This document shows positions 54,781 to 64,000 of a DNA stretch of 64,000 nucleotides, in pieces (position 1 is the stretch's first letter; each line of letters starts with the position of its first letter). The DNA is taken from positions 30,147,661 through 30,211,660 of the forward strand of contig OX104127.1 in assembly GCA_944470555.2 (NCBI GenBank), in the 5' to 3' direction. Made by a program: the position numbers and the translations under genes. The notes under the pieces are model-generated. The model did no database searches, was not told the origin of the DNA, and saw only the letters and a program-made list of their open reading frames with translations. This DNA comes from Heterobilharzia americana (taxonomy: Eukaryota > Platyhelminthes > Trematoda > Strigeidida > Schistosomatidae).

Positions 54781-56710
54781 CTATTGTTAGCCGCGGTGGG
54801 GCACCGTTGAAGACCAATCCTGGAGCAGCAATTTGCGTCAATATTTCGTTTGGTGAATATTTTTTATTTAATCTGAGCTCAGGATCATATGTTGATCAAC
54901 TACTGCTTAAATCTACACTTATTCGAGATTTGTTACTATGAAACACTTGGAATCGGGCTTGCTTTGTACGAACGAAGTTAGCTGGCTTTTTATGCTTTTT
55001 GAGGACCAGTTGCGCCTTGTAATTATTTTTTCTTTTTCATTTTCGTGCAGTGAAGATAATGGCTACATGTAAGCAGACTCTTAGACATATCGTTCATATG
55101 CTTAACGCTAATATTACCTGTGTATTGTCATTCTTCTGCTACTTATTGATTCGAAAATTATAGATGCAAGATTTTCAACGAAGTTGACGTCTAATGTTTT
55201 CTAGTGTTTCATGGTTCGTTTACTTCTGGTGCTGACCAGTGAAACATAAAAAACGGTTATGCTTTTTATTCACTCAATGAAATCTCCAACTCTATGGATA
55301 TTTTCCTACACTTACAATATTTCCGGCTTATATAGTGTTTATCGAAATTGTGATTCCAAAATAGGGCCCATGTCACCACATTATTGATTGTCTATTTTTT
55401 AGTAAGCAGCATCACTTCACACCAATTTGTTTCTCAGAGGTGAATCATCTCATGATTACCCGTATTCTGTTGCACTCCATATATCGCGTTCAGTTATTTA
55501 GGTGTACAGCTACCACTAACATTTCGAAATGATGTTTGACAGTGTAGTAGAGAATATTTGACGATATATTTTTCCATTTCTGAAATCAGTCTGATTCACG
55601 TCCATGTACTCCGTTGTTCATGAAGCAACCCGTGTCACAATTGCAATTATCTTAGCACATACTGTGAATAAATCCTTGTTTTTCGTGGTAGTGGACTGAA
55701 AGTCTCTTATATCTAACCTAATGAAAATTTACCCACGTTCCCTCAGCGTTCTCTGATCTGACTTTGGATTTTCTAGTTATTGTGCATCTTAGGTGCTCTA
55801 TTTATTCCTTTTCATCTACTGTAGGGTATTTCCAACACGATTTACATGTAAAAATACCGTCGGTCACACTAAAAGTTCTTTTTCAGAGCGCTTTATTCCC
55901 TTGGTTTAGTTGTTGAGGCCTCACTTGACATACGAACCCGTACTATAATAGAGAATATGGGAATTAAACCTTCAGTGTTTGCAAGATCGATATCTATTTT
56001 TAAAAATAGCCAGCACCACACGGAGTATACAAAGCTTGTCGAATAACTCATCTCATACTTGAAACCACACTACTTACTTTCTAAACCTGTCACCAATATT
56101 GGTTGTTGGTCGTTAATGAATTCCAGTTACTGGCAACTAAAGTCCTTTTTAGTTTCTTCATTGACAAGAAAGAAGATTTTCCATCAACTATTCTTTTAAT
56201 TATGCTGCTGTTTACTGCCATACGCGAAACTCCAACCAGTAACTATATTTTGCTCGAACTTACAATGATTATTTGATTGTATTATTACTAGAAGTTTCCT
56301 TTAAATCGATGGGGGTTTTATAGCCATCCATGAATACCTGTCAGTTTTTTATCCATATGACTTATAGCTTTGGGGATGGCTCCCGTAGAGTTATCCTCGA
56401 TCCCCCCATGAGAACTTCAGATCACATCGGGTGTTCAAAACCACTAGAGATTTGTTCCAGTTGTCAGTATTGCATAAAGTGCTTGGTATGAGCCCTACTG
56501 ATAGCTGCTACCTTGACCTGGTGGTCGGACTTGCATAACACTATGATGATGGGAACATTTGTTCCATGAGATTCAACCATTTTAGGAGAGTGTTGAATAG
56601 TTATATGACAAAGCAGTTACCATTATTACAGAAATAGCCACACCATGATATGTGTCCGAGGGTGAAGTCGTATTACTGGCTAGATGGTGTGTGATAACAG
56701 TAAGGTGTTC
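54781..56710. other. CTDNEP1 intron, gene-free part
   Basis: Nearly 2 kb of AT-rich DNA with only chance frames. No repeat shared with other parts of the window was noticed. Confidence 0.5.
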
Positions 56711-58500
56711 TCAATCTAATCCAACTTTGTCTAACACTGCATGTCGAGGTAGGTGGCCACTCGACATACACACAATACGTATAAGCCATCTCAGTCGGTG
56801 AAGGTTTACGAACTTATCAATTTCCTTGCCTGGTACCCGTCTCATGACTTCGACATTCTTTACTCGATGACTCCACCGTAAGTGAGCAATGCTGTGAAGA
56901 TACCTGTGGTCAGAAACCATGAGTTTCTTTACGTTTACTTTCAACGACAATACTCCACAACCGTATTGTTGGACTGGGCAGAGTTCAGTGCAGCATACGC
57001 GTTCTTTCATACGTGGTTGGATTTCTCCCTGATGCCAGATATGATATTTGAAATCCGAGCTGAGATTTCGTCAACAACCAACCCATTTAGGGTGATGCAG
57101 CTCTCTAAGTGAAGTGGTCAACGCATTCAACTACTTTATTCCCTTTCCTTAAACTACGAGTTGGTGCAGACCAGTTCTGAAACACTATCTTACATTTGGA
57201 TGGTGCAAAACCCATGCCAGCATATGCAGATTTCTGCTCAAGGTGTTTAGAAAACCCTGCATTTTGTCAGTATCTTCACCATACAGGATAATGTCATCAG
57301 CGCACCACTTCCGCACCTGGTAGTTAGTTAATTCATGAAAAGTCGACGGTATCTGGATTTATGCCCATCAGCATATCTATAACAGTCAGAAGGGAACGGT
57401 CAGAGTGCACACCCCTACCGAACACCATAGGTTATCGTCAGTTCAGTTGACAACTCTCCATAAACCCTTACACAGTTGCGTTTGAGCAGAGAGCTTTGAT
57501 TGCCGTTAATTACTTGCTTGGTACTCCATTTACGCCTAGACACTCATAACATCTCACGGTGACAGTGAAATGCCGCCTTCAGCTCAAGAAATATGGCATG
57601 TCGACCCTGATATGTTCCATAACCTGACGAAAGGTGAAAATCTGATCGACTGAAGGTCTGAAGCCTGCATGGCTTCCTCTAGCTCCAGTAGGGTGTTGGT
57701 TAACTGTAGACCCAAGAATCTCGGACGCGATGTTAGTTAAACTGTTTCTCATGTAGTTGTTACAAGAAAACTCTCCCTTCTTATAGACTGGTATGACCAA
57801 TAAAGTAGATCAGTCTGACAGGACTGCCACCTAATACCTCCATTAATCCATTCACTAATTTTCTACCTCCATTCTTAATAAAGTTGGGTGACAAAGCACC
57901 AGTTGATTCTGCTTTTCATTGGTTCACATTTGAAACAGTCTTCTCAACTTCAAGAAAAATTGATGGACCGGCATCTACGTCCCATGCATGTTCGCTCTAG
58001 GTGTTGGGTAACTGGAGCGTTAATATGGTGTGGTAGAACTGTTCTCTAAAGTGTTCCGCTAAACGTCTTAGCCGGCTATTGTGAACGGTGTTTACCAATT
58101 CATTCTCAGCCATAGTCTCACTGAGTATCATCTTATTCTAGCTTTGACCGTTAACGGCTGACTTGACGTAGTGGTCCAACACAATAACTGAATCGACAAA
58201 CTTTGTGTATAAAAGCGACCATTTCAGTTTTATATATTTCAAAGCTTCCTCATTCCGGTCAACAGGTAAACAGTCTTATCGTAAGGAGATACTACAGTGT
58301 ATCATAACATTTTCGAACTCAGGGAAAAGGTATATCTTCTCCTTTGTGGTGGTCTTCAAACCATCAATTGTGCACCAGTTCTTTTTCATGAAGTCGCATT
58401 ATGCACTAAATAACTGCAGAGAAATTATTCAAACGTGTTTCAACCAAACGTCCATATTGTACGAAAAGGTTTCAACCAGTGAAGCGTACAGTTCCTAATA
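56711..58500 (-). pseudogene. RTE-J: RTE-type LINE linker to C-terminus, antisense in CTDNEP1 intron
   Basis: From 58500 down: linker text (ENELVNTVHNSRLRRLAEHF followed by REQF near 58050), RT start (MVIPVYKKGEFSCNNYMRNS then LTNIASEILGS), GSHAGFRPSVDQIFTFRQVM, the catalytic region KWCADDIILYGEDTDKMQGF near 57300, then ARMKERVCCTE-like text and LHRLRWLIRIVCMSSGHLPR (57010-56711). Stops and shifts occur throughout, and the block between the RT start and CADD is mostly lost. Same family as RTE-I and the 23-kb fragment. Confidence 0.8.
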
Positions 58501-58851
58501 TCCTACCATCTGTCTGATGAAGTCAAATTATCGATCAATGATGAACCTATAAGGAACCTCATATCTTATTTGGTGGTCGAGATGAAGCTAAGTTTTAAAA
58601 AGATGCATGAACATAATCTAATTTCTATTGATAGCGTGTAGACAACCTGTTTATTACTGGATCCTAAGTATGCCTTCGTGATGTGAAATTATTAGCAATT
58701 CAGATTTTGTTTTCTGACGAAGTGGGTTAATTAAGCTACAAATTCGTTCCTGCCGTCATTCTTCATAGGTTAGATTTTATTATCTAGTAGTTTGTTTCAA
58801 ACTTCCCCACATTATTGTAAAAGGTTCATGGTATCTGAATTTTCTTTTTAG
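58501..58851. other. CTDNEP1 intron end
   Basis: No gene. It ends in the pyrimidine-rich acceptor TTTTCTTTTTAG at 58840-58851. Confidence 0.6.
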
Positions 58852-59042
58852 GTACTTTGAGACGCAAAGTAATGGTATTGGATTTGGATGAAACACTAAT
58901 TCATTCAGTACATGATGGAATACTCCGACCAACAGTTAGACCAGGAACTCCTCCAGATTTTGTACTTAAAGTCTTTATTGATCACCATCCTGTCCGTTTC
59001 TCTGTACACAAACGACCACACGTTGATTTCTTTCTGAATGTG
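58852..59042 (+). CDS. CTDNEP1: CTDNEP1 exon with the catalytic DxDET motif
   Basis: 191 bp between a TTTTTAG acceptor and GTAAGT donor. It encodes [20 protein letters not shown], then [16 protein letters not shown] and [24 protein letters not shown] (Asp codons 58881-58883 and 58887-58889) is the phosphatase nucleophile and acid/base pair of the HAD/FCP family. [12 protein letters not shown] is characteristic of CTDNEP1 rather than of the SCP or TIM50 relatives. Without splicing at 59043 the frame would give VSQW and stop. Confidence 0.95.
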
Positions 59043-59544
59043 GTAAGTCAATGGTAGGATTTTTTCCCCCACGCTACGGATGAATGACGTTGATTTTTAT
59101 GCTTGTCTGAATACTTTTTCACTTGAGCATACTTTCGCAAATATTCGTAGCATTTCTTAAGTATAAATTCTTAAAGATAGTTATTATTTCTCCCTTCTGT
59201 GTGTTATAAAATTCAGTATGACCATTATCGGCAACGATGTTTATATCTATATTTTCTCAGCAATGTTGTCATCCTTAACCACAAAGATAACGAATTTCGT
59301 TAGTTAACCATTACCGACATCCCAAAAGTCAATGGAAATCGATTACATAGTTACTGTTAAAGATATAAATGTTACATGTAATTGATAGGAAATCATGTGA
59401 GAATAGTAACTTTGAAGTATTTCACTCTTTGTCAAATATGCTTGTCTTTGTGTAATTACAAGTAGAAGCAACTATAGCGCTTCAGTTTTCAGGTTTGTGA
59501 CGACTGATTGATATCAAGGTGATGTTCATCAAGAATTAACATGA

Positions 59545-59695
59545 GGTGGTGAACCATTGGAAACCTGAGGGCACTGGACGACTGCTTCGTCCTAGTCTGG
59601 GACTCAGCAGTATGCACCCGTAATTCTGCCAGGGATGAAATCCAGGACCATTAGGTTTCCGAGCCGCTGAATCGAAATCCAGTGGTACATATTTT
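59545..59695. repeat. tRNA-like (SINE-type) repeat relic
   Basis: The order CCTGAGGGCACTGGACGACT, GCTTCGTCCTAGTCTGGGAC, CCAGGGATGAAATCCAGGAC and CTGAATCGAAATCCAGTGG resembles a dispersed tRNA-related repeat known in fluke genomes: a GAATCGAAATCC segment is close to a reversed B-box. Decayed. Confidence 0.4.
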
Positions 59696-59973
59696 ACACA
59701 TATGTTTACCTATTTTATATGTATCTATAACCATGGTGTTGTTTTATTTCCGCGACAACTACAATATAAGATTAGCTTTTGGGGACAGTTAGGTAATCAG
59801 CTAATTGAACTGTCTATCATCCCAAGTCAAAGAAGTGAATATATCAGACAAATTTTATAAAAAATCCCATGTTTCTGATTTCTTTACACGCCCCATAATT
59901 ATTTTTCATTAAAACACTTGAGATATACAATACGAAGTGTATCCAGCCAAAATATCAGATTGTTCTGTACCTT

Positions 59974-59975
<2 letters not shown>

Positions 59976-60013
<38 letters not shown>
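59976..60013. repeat. TA microsatellite
   Basis: An uninterrupted (TA)19 run inside a CTDNEP1 intron, about 125 bp before the exon. It can form a cruciform and is likely length-variable. Confidence 0.95.
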
Positions 60014-60015
<2 letters not shown>

Positions 60016-60139
60016 ACCTTGATTAGAAAGGTCACTCATGACAATGATTATGTTCGTAATATTCTGACTAGTCTTTTTAATTTTGACCGGAACCCATATT
60101 TAATTGTTTATCCTTCCTGTCTTACACTATAACTTTTAG

Positions 60140-60256
60140 ATAAGTCAATGGTATGAACTTGTAATATATACGGCTAGCCTTGAAATTTACGGTGCAGGAG
60201 TAACTGAATTACTAGACAATGGACGTCATATACTTCAACGACGGTTTTACCGACAG
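60140..60256 (+). CDS. CTDNEP1: CTDNEP1 exon: central catalytic domain
   Basis: 117 bp, phase 0 at both ends. It encodes [20 protein letters not shown], then [19 protein letters not shown]. It matches [20 protein letters not shown] of vertebrates; YTAS contains the conserved Thr/Ser of HAD motif II. The acceptor AACTTTTAG and donor GTTAGT are both acceptable. Confidence 0.95.
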
Positions 60257-60750
60257 GTTAGTTGTCGTCTTTTTCTCACATCATATTGTTTCATGCTCAA
60301 TATTTAGAATAAGTTGTCAGGATGTTCTTGGTTCTCGGTTTTCCTGCTTTTGGTAAATAGTTAAAGAGAAACATTTCAGATTTTGTGGAAACTCGTGTTA
60401 TTTGCGAATCACATACTCACTTACTAGGCTGTACAGTTAAAAATATTACTACTAAACTAGTTGATTTGCTACTGGCCCTATTTTTGATGTAATTTGTATG
60501 GAAAAAATGGTCATTTCAATTTCTTTTCTAAAAGCAGTAAGGGTGAGTGAAATTAGTTAGTTTCATTAGATACGTGAGCCGTTATCTTTCTATTTTGATT
60601 TTTTGATCGGTTTCTTCTTACAGTTGTTTGGATTGTTCGTTTGGTGGTAGTTTTATCCGTATGTGACCGAAAAATCAGGCAATATCTAGTTTGATGTCGT
60701 GTTTCCTATTCACTTGCAGTGTCATTATAGTTGCCTTCTACCCTTTTGAA
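60257..60750. other. CTDNEP1 intron, gene-free part
   Basis: No gene or repeat is assigned in these 500 bp. Confidence 0.5.
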
Positions 60751-61020
60751 GGTTAGTAAGTTAATCAGATAGGCAATCAACGTAGAACCTCGCACACAAG
60801 TGCATCGGTTTAAGTTACCACACTTCACAGTATTATACAAAGAACAGGAGGATAGAAAAAGAGTGATATCAAAGTAGACGAAGTTGTGTGAGAGAAGAAA
60901 CAATTTGAAGACATAGGTTAGTGCAAATATTCAAGCTTCAGAAGATATCGAAGAGTTTATATATCTGCACCCGATTTCTAACCATGTCAGCTCGCAATCG
61001 ACAAGAAGATACTTTGTCAA
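60751..61020 (-). repeat. RTE 3' untranslated relic
   Basis: Similar in wording to 61986-62250 and, more weakly, to the 3' end of RTE-I (53925-54170). Shared parts include AAGTGCATCGGTTTAAGTT against AAGTGCATCAGTTCAAGTT and AAGAGTGATAT. Probably the 3' end of an antisense RTE copy. Confidence 0.5.
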
Positions 61021-61239
61021 CCTACGTTTGAGTTACTTTCTCTCTTCATCATGGTCACAGTTAGTTAGAATCAATCTTCTTGCATCAATCAGTTTAGACG
61101 AATTTGCGAAAATCCAATGACGTCTGCTAACCTTCTGATGTAAGTTACCACTGTTTCTACAGCAGACTTACGATCAAACCGGGTGTCCTCAGGATGAGAA
61201 TTGCCGTTACGTACAAATAAATGCTTAGCTAACGCCTCC

Positions 61240-61930
61240 CTAACTACTTACTTGGCGTCCTCACCTTCCAATCAGGCATAGAGAGGATTTACTATCACGT
61301 GTTTCCTGCAACCAGCAGTGCACAAATGCACGTTTCCGTACTAACGCGTGATCGGAGTCCAAACTGACACTCCAGAAAGAGTAGCAATCCTCCAACGATG
61401 GCTTATGGCAATACGATCTGTCTGTGTCCATCATTGGTTTGATGTCGGCGGACGCCATATGAGACAGTGCTTCTGCTTATACTTAAAGTTTGTGCTGGCT
61501 ATAAACAAGTAATTGTTGAAGCAGAATTCGAAAAGACGATCGCCGTTGTCGGTTCATTGGCATGGGATTCCGTAAATACCTCCAAGATGCCTTTCCGATT
61601 GGTTCAACTTCCCTACTTGAGCGTTAAAGTCACCTGCCACTATGACTACACCTACACGTTTAACTTTCTATTGCAAATTCAACACCTCATAGAATTCTTC
61701 CGTTGCATCGTCCGAACTGCAATCGGAGGGTGAGTAGGCTCAGATTACGAGTGGGCATTGGTTGGTCTTACGGTCCTTTACAGGTCTTTACAGTTCCATT
61801 GAATCAAACAGCGCACAGACGGTTGTTGACTAATCTATAGTCGAGAAGTGCACTTGTCCTTGTTTTTTGCTAAGTGCAGATGTCTCTGCGACCCGATCCC
61901 ATATATTTGATTCATGAAAACTCATCCTGA
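61240..61930 (-). pseudogene. RTE-K: RTE-type endonuclease relic, antisense in CTDNEP1 intron
   Basis: Minus-strand text VVIVAGDFNAQVGKLNQSER (GDFNA holds the catalytic Asp and Asn), then HLGGIYGIPCQ, TDNGDRLFEFCFNNYLFIAS and TNFKYKQKHC, followed by VSLDSDHALVRKRAFVH with the catalytic SDH triad end (near 61350). The N-terminal motifs up to 61930 are poor. Stops are present. With the 3' untranslated relic at 60751-61020 it may be one internally deleted copy. Confidence 0.8.
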
Positions 61931-61985
61931 CTCATTTTCCAAGGTATTAAACGATCTTTTTTAGATTGTTAAGGATAACAGCCAG

Positions 61986-62250
61986 TATTCATTTATTTGA
62001 ACAGGTAGACAGATAAATCAACGTGGAACTTGGCATGGAAGTGCATCAGTTCAAGTTGCAAAAATTAATTGCAGCATGCAAAGAAGGAGTGAATTGAAAG
62101 AAGAGTGATATTCAGGTGGACAAAAGTGCATGAGAGTTGAGAAAATATGAAGATGACTGATTAAAATATTTTAGACTACGATGAGAATGAGTGTATACAT
62201 TTGTGCCGTTACGTTCAGTTTTAAATCGCATCACAAAGAGTCTTTAACCT
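61986..62250 (-). repeat. RTE 3' untranslated relic, second copy
   Basis: Counterpart of 60751-61020 (see there). It lies directly upstream, in antisense reading, of the RTE-K endonuclease. Confidence 0.5.
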
Positions 62251-63833
62251 ATTCGAATAACAGTCCTAGCTGGGATACGGAAGATACTTAATTTCTTCAG
62301 AATTCTTTTGATCGTTGATGATTTTAATTTACTAAAACATACAAAAAAATTCCCATTTAATATTCACAGAAGGATAAACCTCTCAAAATCCTAGATCATT
62401 CTTACTCGGGAGTAGCAAATTAAAACAAGGCAGTGGGTTGTAGGTCTTGAAGAAACGACAGTAGTCAGACGTTCAATACTCATCAGGTTATAAAGCCCAA
62501 TTATGTTAACTCCCATATTCATCATTTTCCTTCGTTTGAAGACAACACTTTACTACGTCAGTGGGAAGGTTTATTTCATTTTAATTGCCAGTTGAGTGAC
62601 AAACAAGTGTACCTTGTTGAAAAAGATTGTCTACTCGAACACGTCTGATTGCACGAAGGGTTATGTAGATTTGTTATCTGTACTCACCATCAAGAGCCTC
62701 CACCATTATCATTGTTTCTACCGTTTTGAATAAGTTTGGTGATCACCTCAGAACTTAATTTGGTTTGGTGAAGACATTTACAACATCTTTGCTACAGACT
62801 TGGATTGGAAGCTTAAGGGTGTGTAATATTAGTCTTGCATCTACTAACGACAAAATAATGCTCCAGGACTAATTTGTCATAGTATATAGTTCAAAAACAA
62901 GTGAGGTTTGGTGCTTTGTTTATTCAAGAATGGTGCTAGCTGGGATTGACTAGTAATTCGTGGGTTCTCAGGATGGATAGAAAAGGATTCTTATTTTGTT
63001 AACCTGTATCATTCTAAAACTGAAAGACTAAAATTACTGGTCATCGTTTTGCTTAGTGTGTGCGTCGCTTTGAGACGGCATTCGAAATCCACTCACTAAC
63101 CTTGCGCAGTAGTCAGTGAATCGCGCCTATTTTGTTGAGAGTTAGTGATACTGCCTGACTACCCAAACCTCGATAGGTGGAGCTCGGTTCGGACCCATGA
63201 CCCATTGGTTGGAAATTAAGTGCCTAGACCAATGAGCCACAGGTTCCTTGAGAGGATATTACCAGGCTGTAAGTCGTTCACCAATGATACCTTGGAAACA
63301 GCTTTCATTTTTCAGTGAGCGACTTAATTTAAGAGACCAAATAAGTTGTTGAACTTGTGGATCTATATCAAATAAAATAACTAGGATACCATTCATGCAT
63401 ATGCATAGCCATCACCTACCTTAACATCCCATGCTATATCGGGAATAGAAGTAGAATGGTAGAGACAGTGTCAGAGACAACTGGTCACTACTCATGAGTT
63501 AAAGCATTAAGGTGATAGATTAGAGGAAAGGGTTCAGCATTGTTGAATTAAGAACCAACAGTGGTCTAATGCAGTTTCTGTTTGCTGATTGAAGAAGTGT
63601 AGAGTTGAGTTTCCCTCTTAGGTTGAAGGTGACCGACTGTACCCGTAGAAGCCTCAAAGTAAATCTCTGCTTTCGTATACAGTTAGTTTATTTGATATAG
63701 TGCATAACAATAGTTTTATTCACGGGGTAGTCTTTTGAGTACAACATATTCCTCATAACTATGTCATATTTGATGAAAAACAAACTGTGCTTGAAACGTC
63801 ATCCGGTAAATAATATTCTTTTCTTTTCTGCAG
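62251..63833. other. CTDNEP1 intron, gene-free part
   Basis: No coding signal. It contains a tRNA-like repeat relic at 63120-63260 and ends with the acceptor TTTTCTTTTCTGCAG (63819-63833). Confidence 0.5.
63120..63260. repeat. tRNA-like (SINE-type) repeat relic
   Basis: CGGTTCGGACCCATGACCC followed by GTGCCTAGACCAATGAGCC and ACAGGTTCC. The GGTTCGGACC block is near a reversed B-box, and the CCAATGAGCCAC end is shared with 53325-53400. Confidence 0.4.
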
Positions 63834-63945
63834 CACTGTACATATGACAACGGTAGCTATTCAAAGAATCTCTCACTCATCACTTCCGATTTGGCCTCTA
63901 TATTTATACTGGACAATTCACCTGGTGCCTACCGCTCGTATCCAG
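63834..63945 (+). CDS. CTDNEP1: CTDNEP1 exon: LDNSPGAY segment
   Basis: 112 bp with a TTTCTGCAG acceptor and GTAAGG donor. It encodes [20 protein letters not shown], then [17 protein letters not shown] plus one base. ILDNSP is HAD motif IV, holding the metal-binding Asp. It matches [20 protein letters not shown] in vertebrates. The following exon (PDNAIPIKSW region) is beyond the window. Confidence 0.95.
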
Positions 63946-64000
63946 GTAAGGAATTTTTTTCTGAGCACTGAATTTCAACTTTATTCACCATGTGCTTTCA
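63946..64000. other. Start of the next CTDNEP1 intron
   Basis: Begins GTAAGGAATTTTTTTC and is cut by the window end. Confidence 0.7.

Larger units (their letters stand above)
59043..60139 (+). other. CTDNEP1 intron flanked by a 13-nt direct repeat
   Basis: The intron starts GTAAGTCAATGGTAG and the next exon starts ATAAGTCAATGGTAT, so TAAGTCAATGGTA is present at both splice borders (59044-59056 and 60141-60153). The intron contains a tRNA-like repeat relic and a TA microsatellite. Confidence 0.85.
52490..64000 (+). other. CTDNEP1: CTDNEP1 gene region, four internal exons visible (ends open)
   Basis: Exons 52490-52556, 58852-59042, 60140-60256 and 63834-63945 join in phase into about 162 codons that follow vertebrate CTDNEP1/Dullard from just after the membrane anchor to SPGAYRSYP. 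All borders have GT and AG. Visible introns are about 6.3, 1.1 and 3.6 kb. The N-terminal anchor exon and the last exon are not identified. The family is a HAD-type Ser/Thr phosphatase of the nuclear envelope/ER that dephosphorylates lipin with its partner CNEP1R1. Confidence 0.9.

Noticed and set aside
58205..58498. 97-codon plus-strand frame before the catalytic CTDNEP1 exon
   Set aside because: The opposite strand reads as RTE linker; the plus frame has no counterpart in CTDNEP1.
1..64000. CRISPR array, bacterial operons, rRNA or intact tRNA genes
   Set aside because: No regularly spaced repeats, no ribosome-binding-site/operon layout, no rRNA text and no complete cloverleaf were seen.

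Overview
This window looks like nuclear DNA of a parasitic flatworm, most likely a digenean trematode of the schistosome type. Three things point there. First, one host gene is recognisable: the nuclear-envelope phosphatase CTDNEP1/Dullard, split into short exons by long introns. Second, the mobile-element set is the one described from flukes: CsRn1-clade Ty3/Gypsy elements with a CHCC Gag motif and 4-bp target duplications, RTE-type and CR1-type LINEs, and a Mutator-like transposase with a SWIM finger (the Curupira type). Third, nothing bacterial or viral is present. Species cannot be decided from sequence alone.

Layout. 1-8.9 kb: a doubtful exon fragment, sparse DNA with short repeats, a Gypsy gag relic (3.1-3.8 kb), a broken Mutator-like transposase (4.9-6.8 kb) and a CR1 scrap (7.3-7.6 kb). 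8.9-20.6 kb: a nest of elements. A CR1 copy (- strand) is split by a Gypsy element (Gypsy-1, 9549-19257). The Gypsy 5' leader is split by an RTE LINE (9972-14430), and that RTE is itself interrupted by foreign DNA containing another CR1 piece (about 12.6-14.1 kb). 20.6-24 kb: a CR1 tail, a CR1 relic (-) and an RTE relic (+). 24.3-35.3 kb: three CR1 copies on the + strand (A, B, C), A being the best preserved (ORF1 plus reverse transcriptase but no visible endonuclease). 35.3-45.5 kb: CR1 3'-untranslated DNA, a truncated second copy of Gypsy-1 (- strand, 37468-39100) and several CR1 relics (-). 45.5-52 kb: an old Gypsy gag-pro relic (-) split by a young Gypsy-2 (46581-51635) with two 250-bp LTRs that read as identical and a 4-bp target duplication. 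52.5-64 kb: CTDNEP1 exons on the + strand; the introns hold RTE fragments in antisense orientation, tRNA-like repeats and a TA microsatellite. The first and last CTDNEP1 exons are not identified here.

Function. Only CTDNEP1 is convincingly a host gene. Nearly everything else is transposon-derived, and no complete intact autonomous element is present. Gypsy-1 has lost catalytic residues in reverse transcriptase and RNase H. Gypsy-2 has frameshifts and stops but matching LTRs, so it probably moved with enzymes supplied by another copy. Points of special interest: the datable nesting, defective but recently moved LTR elements, recurrent Asp-to-Gly changes at or near catalytic sites, and a CTDNEP1 intron flanked by a 13-nt direct repeat that looks like a trace of intron gain.
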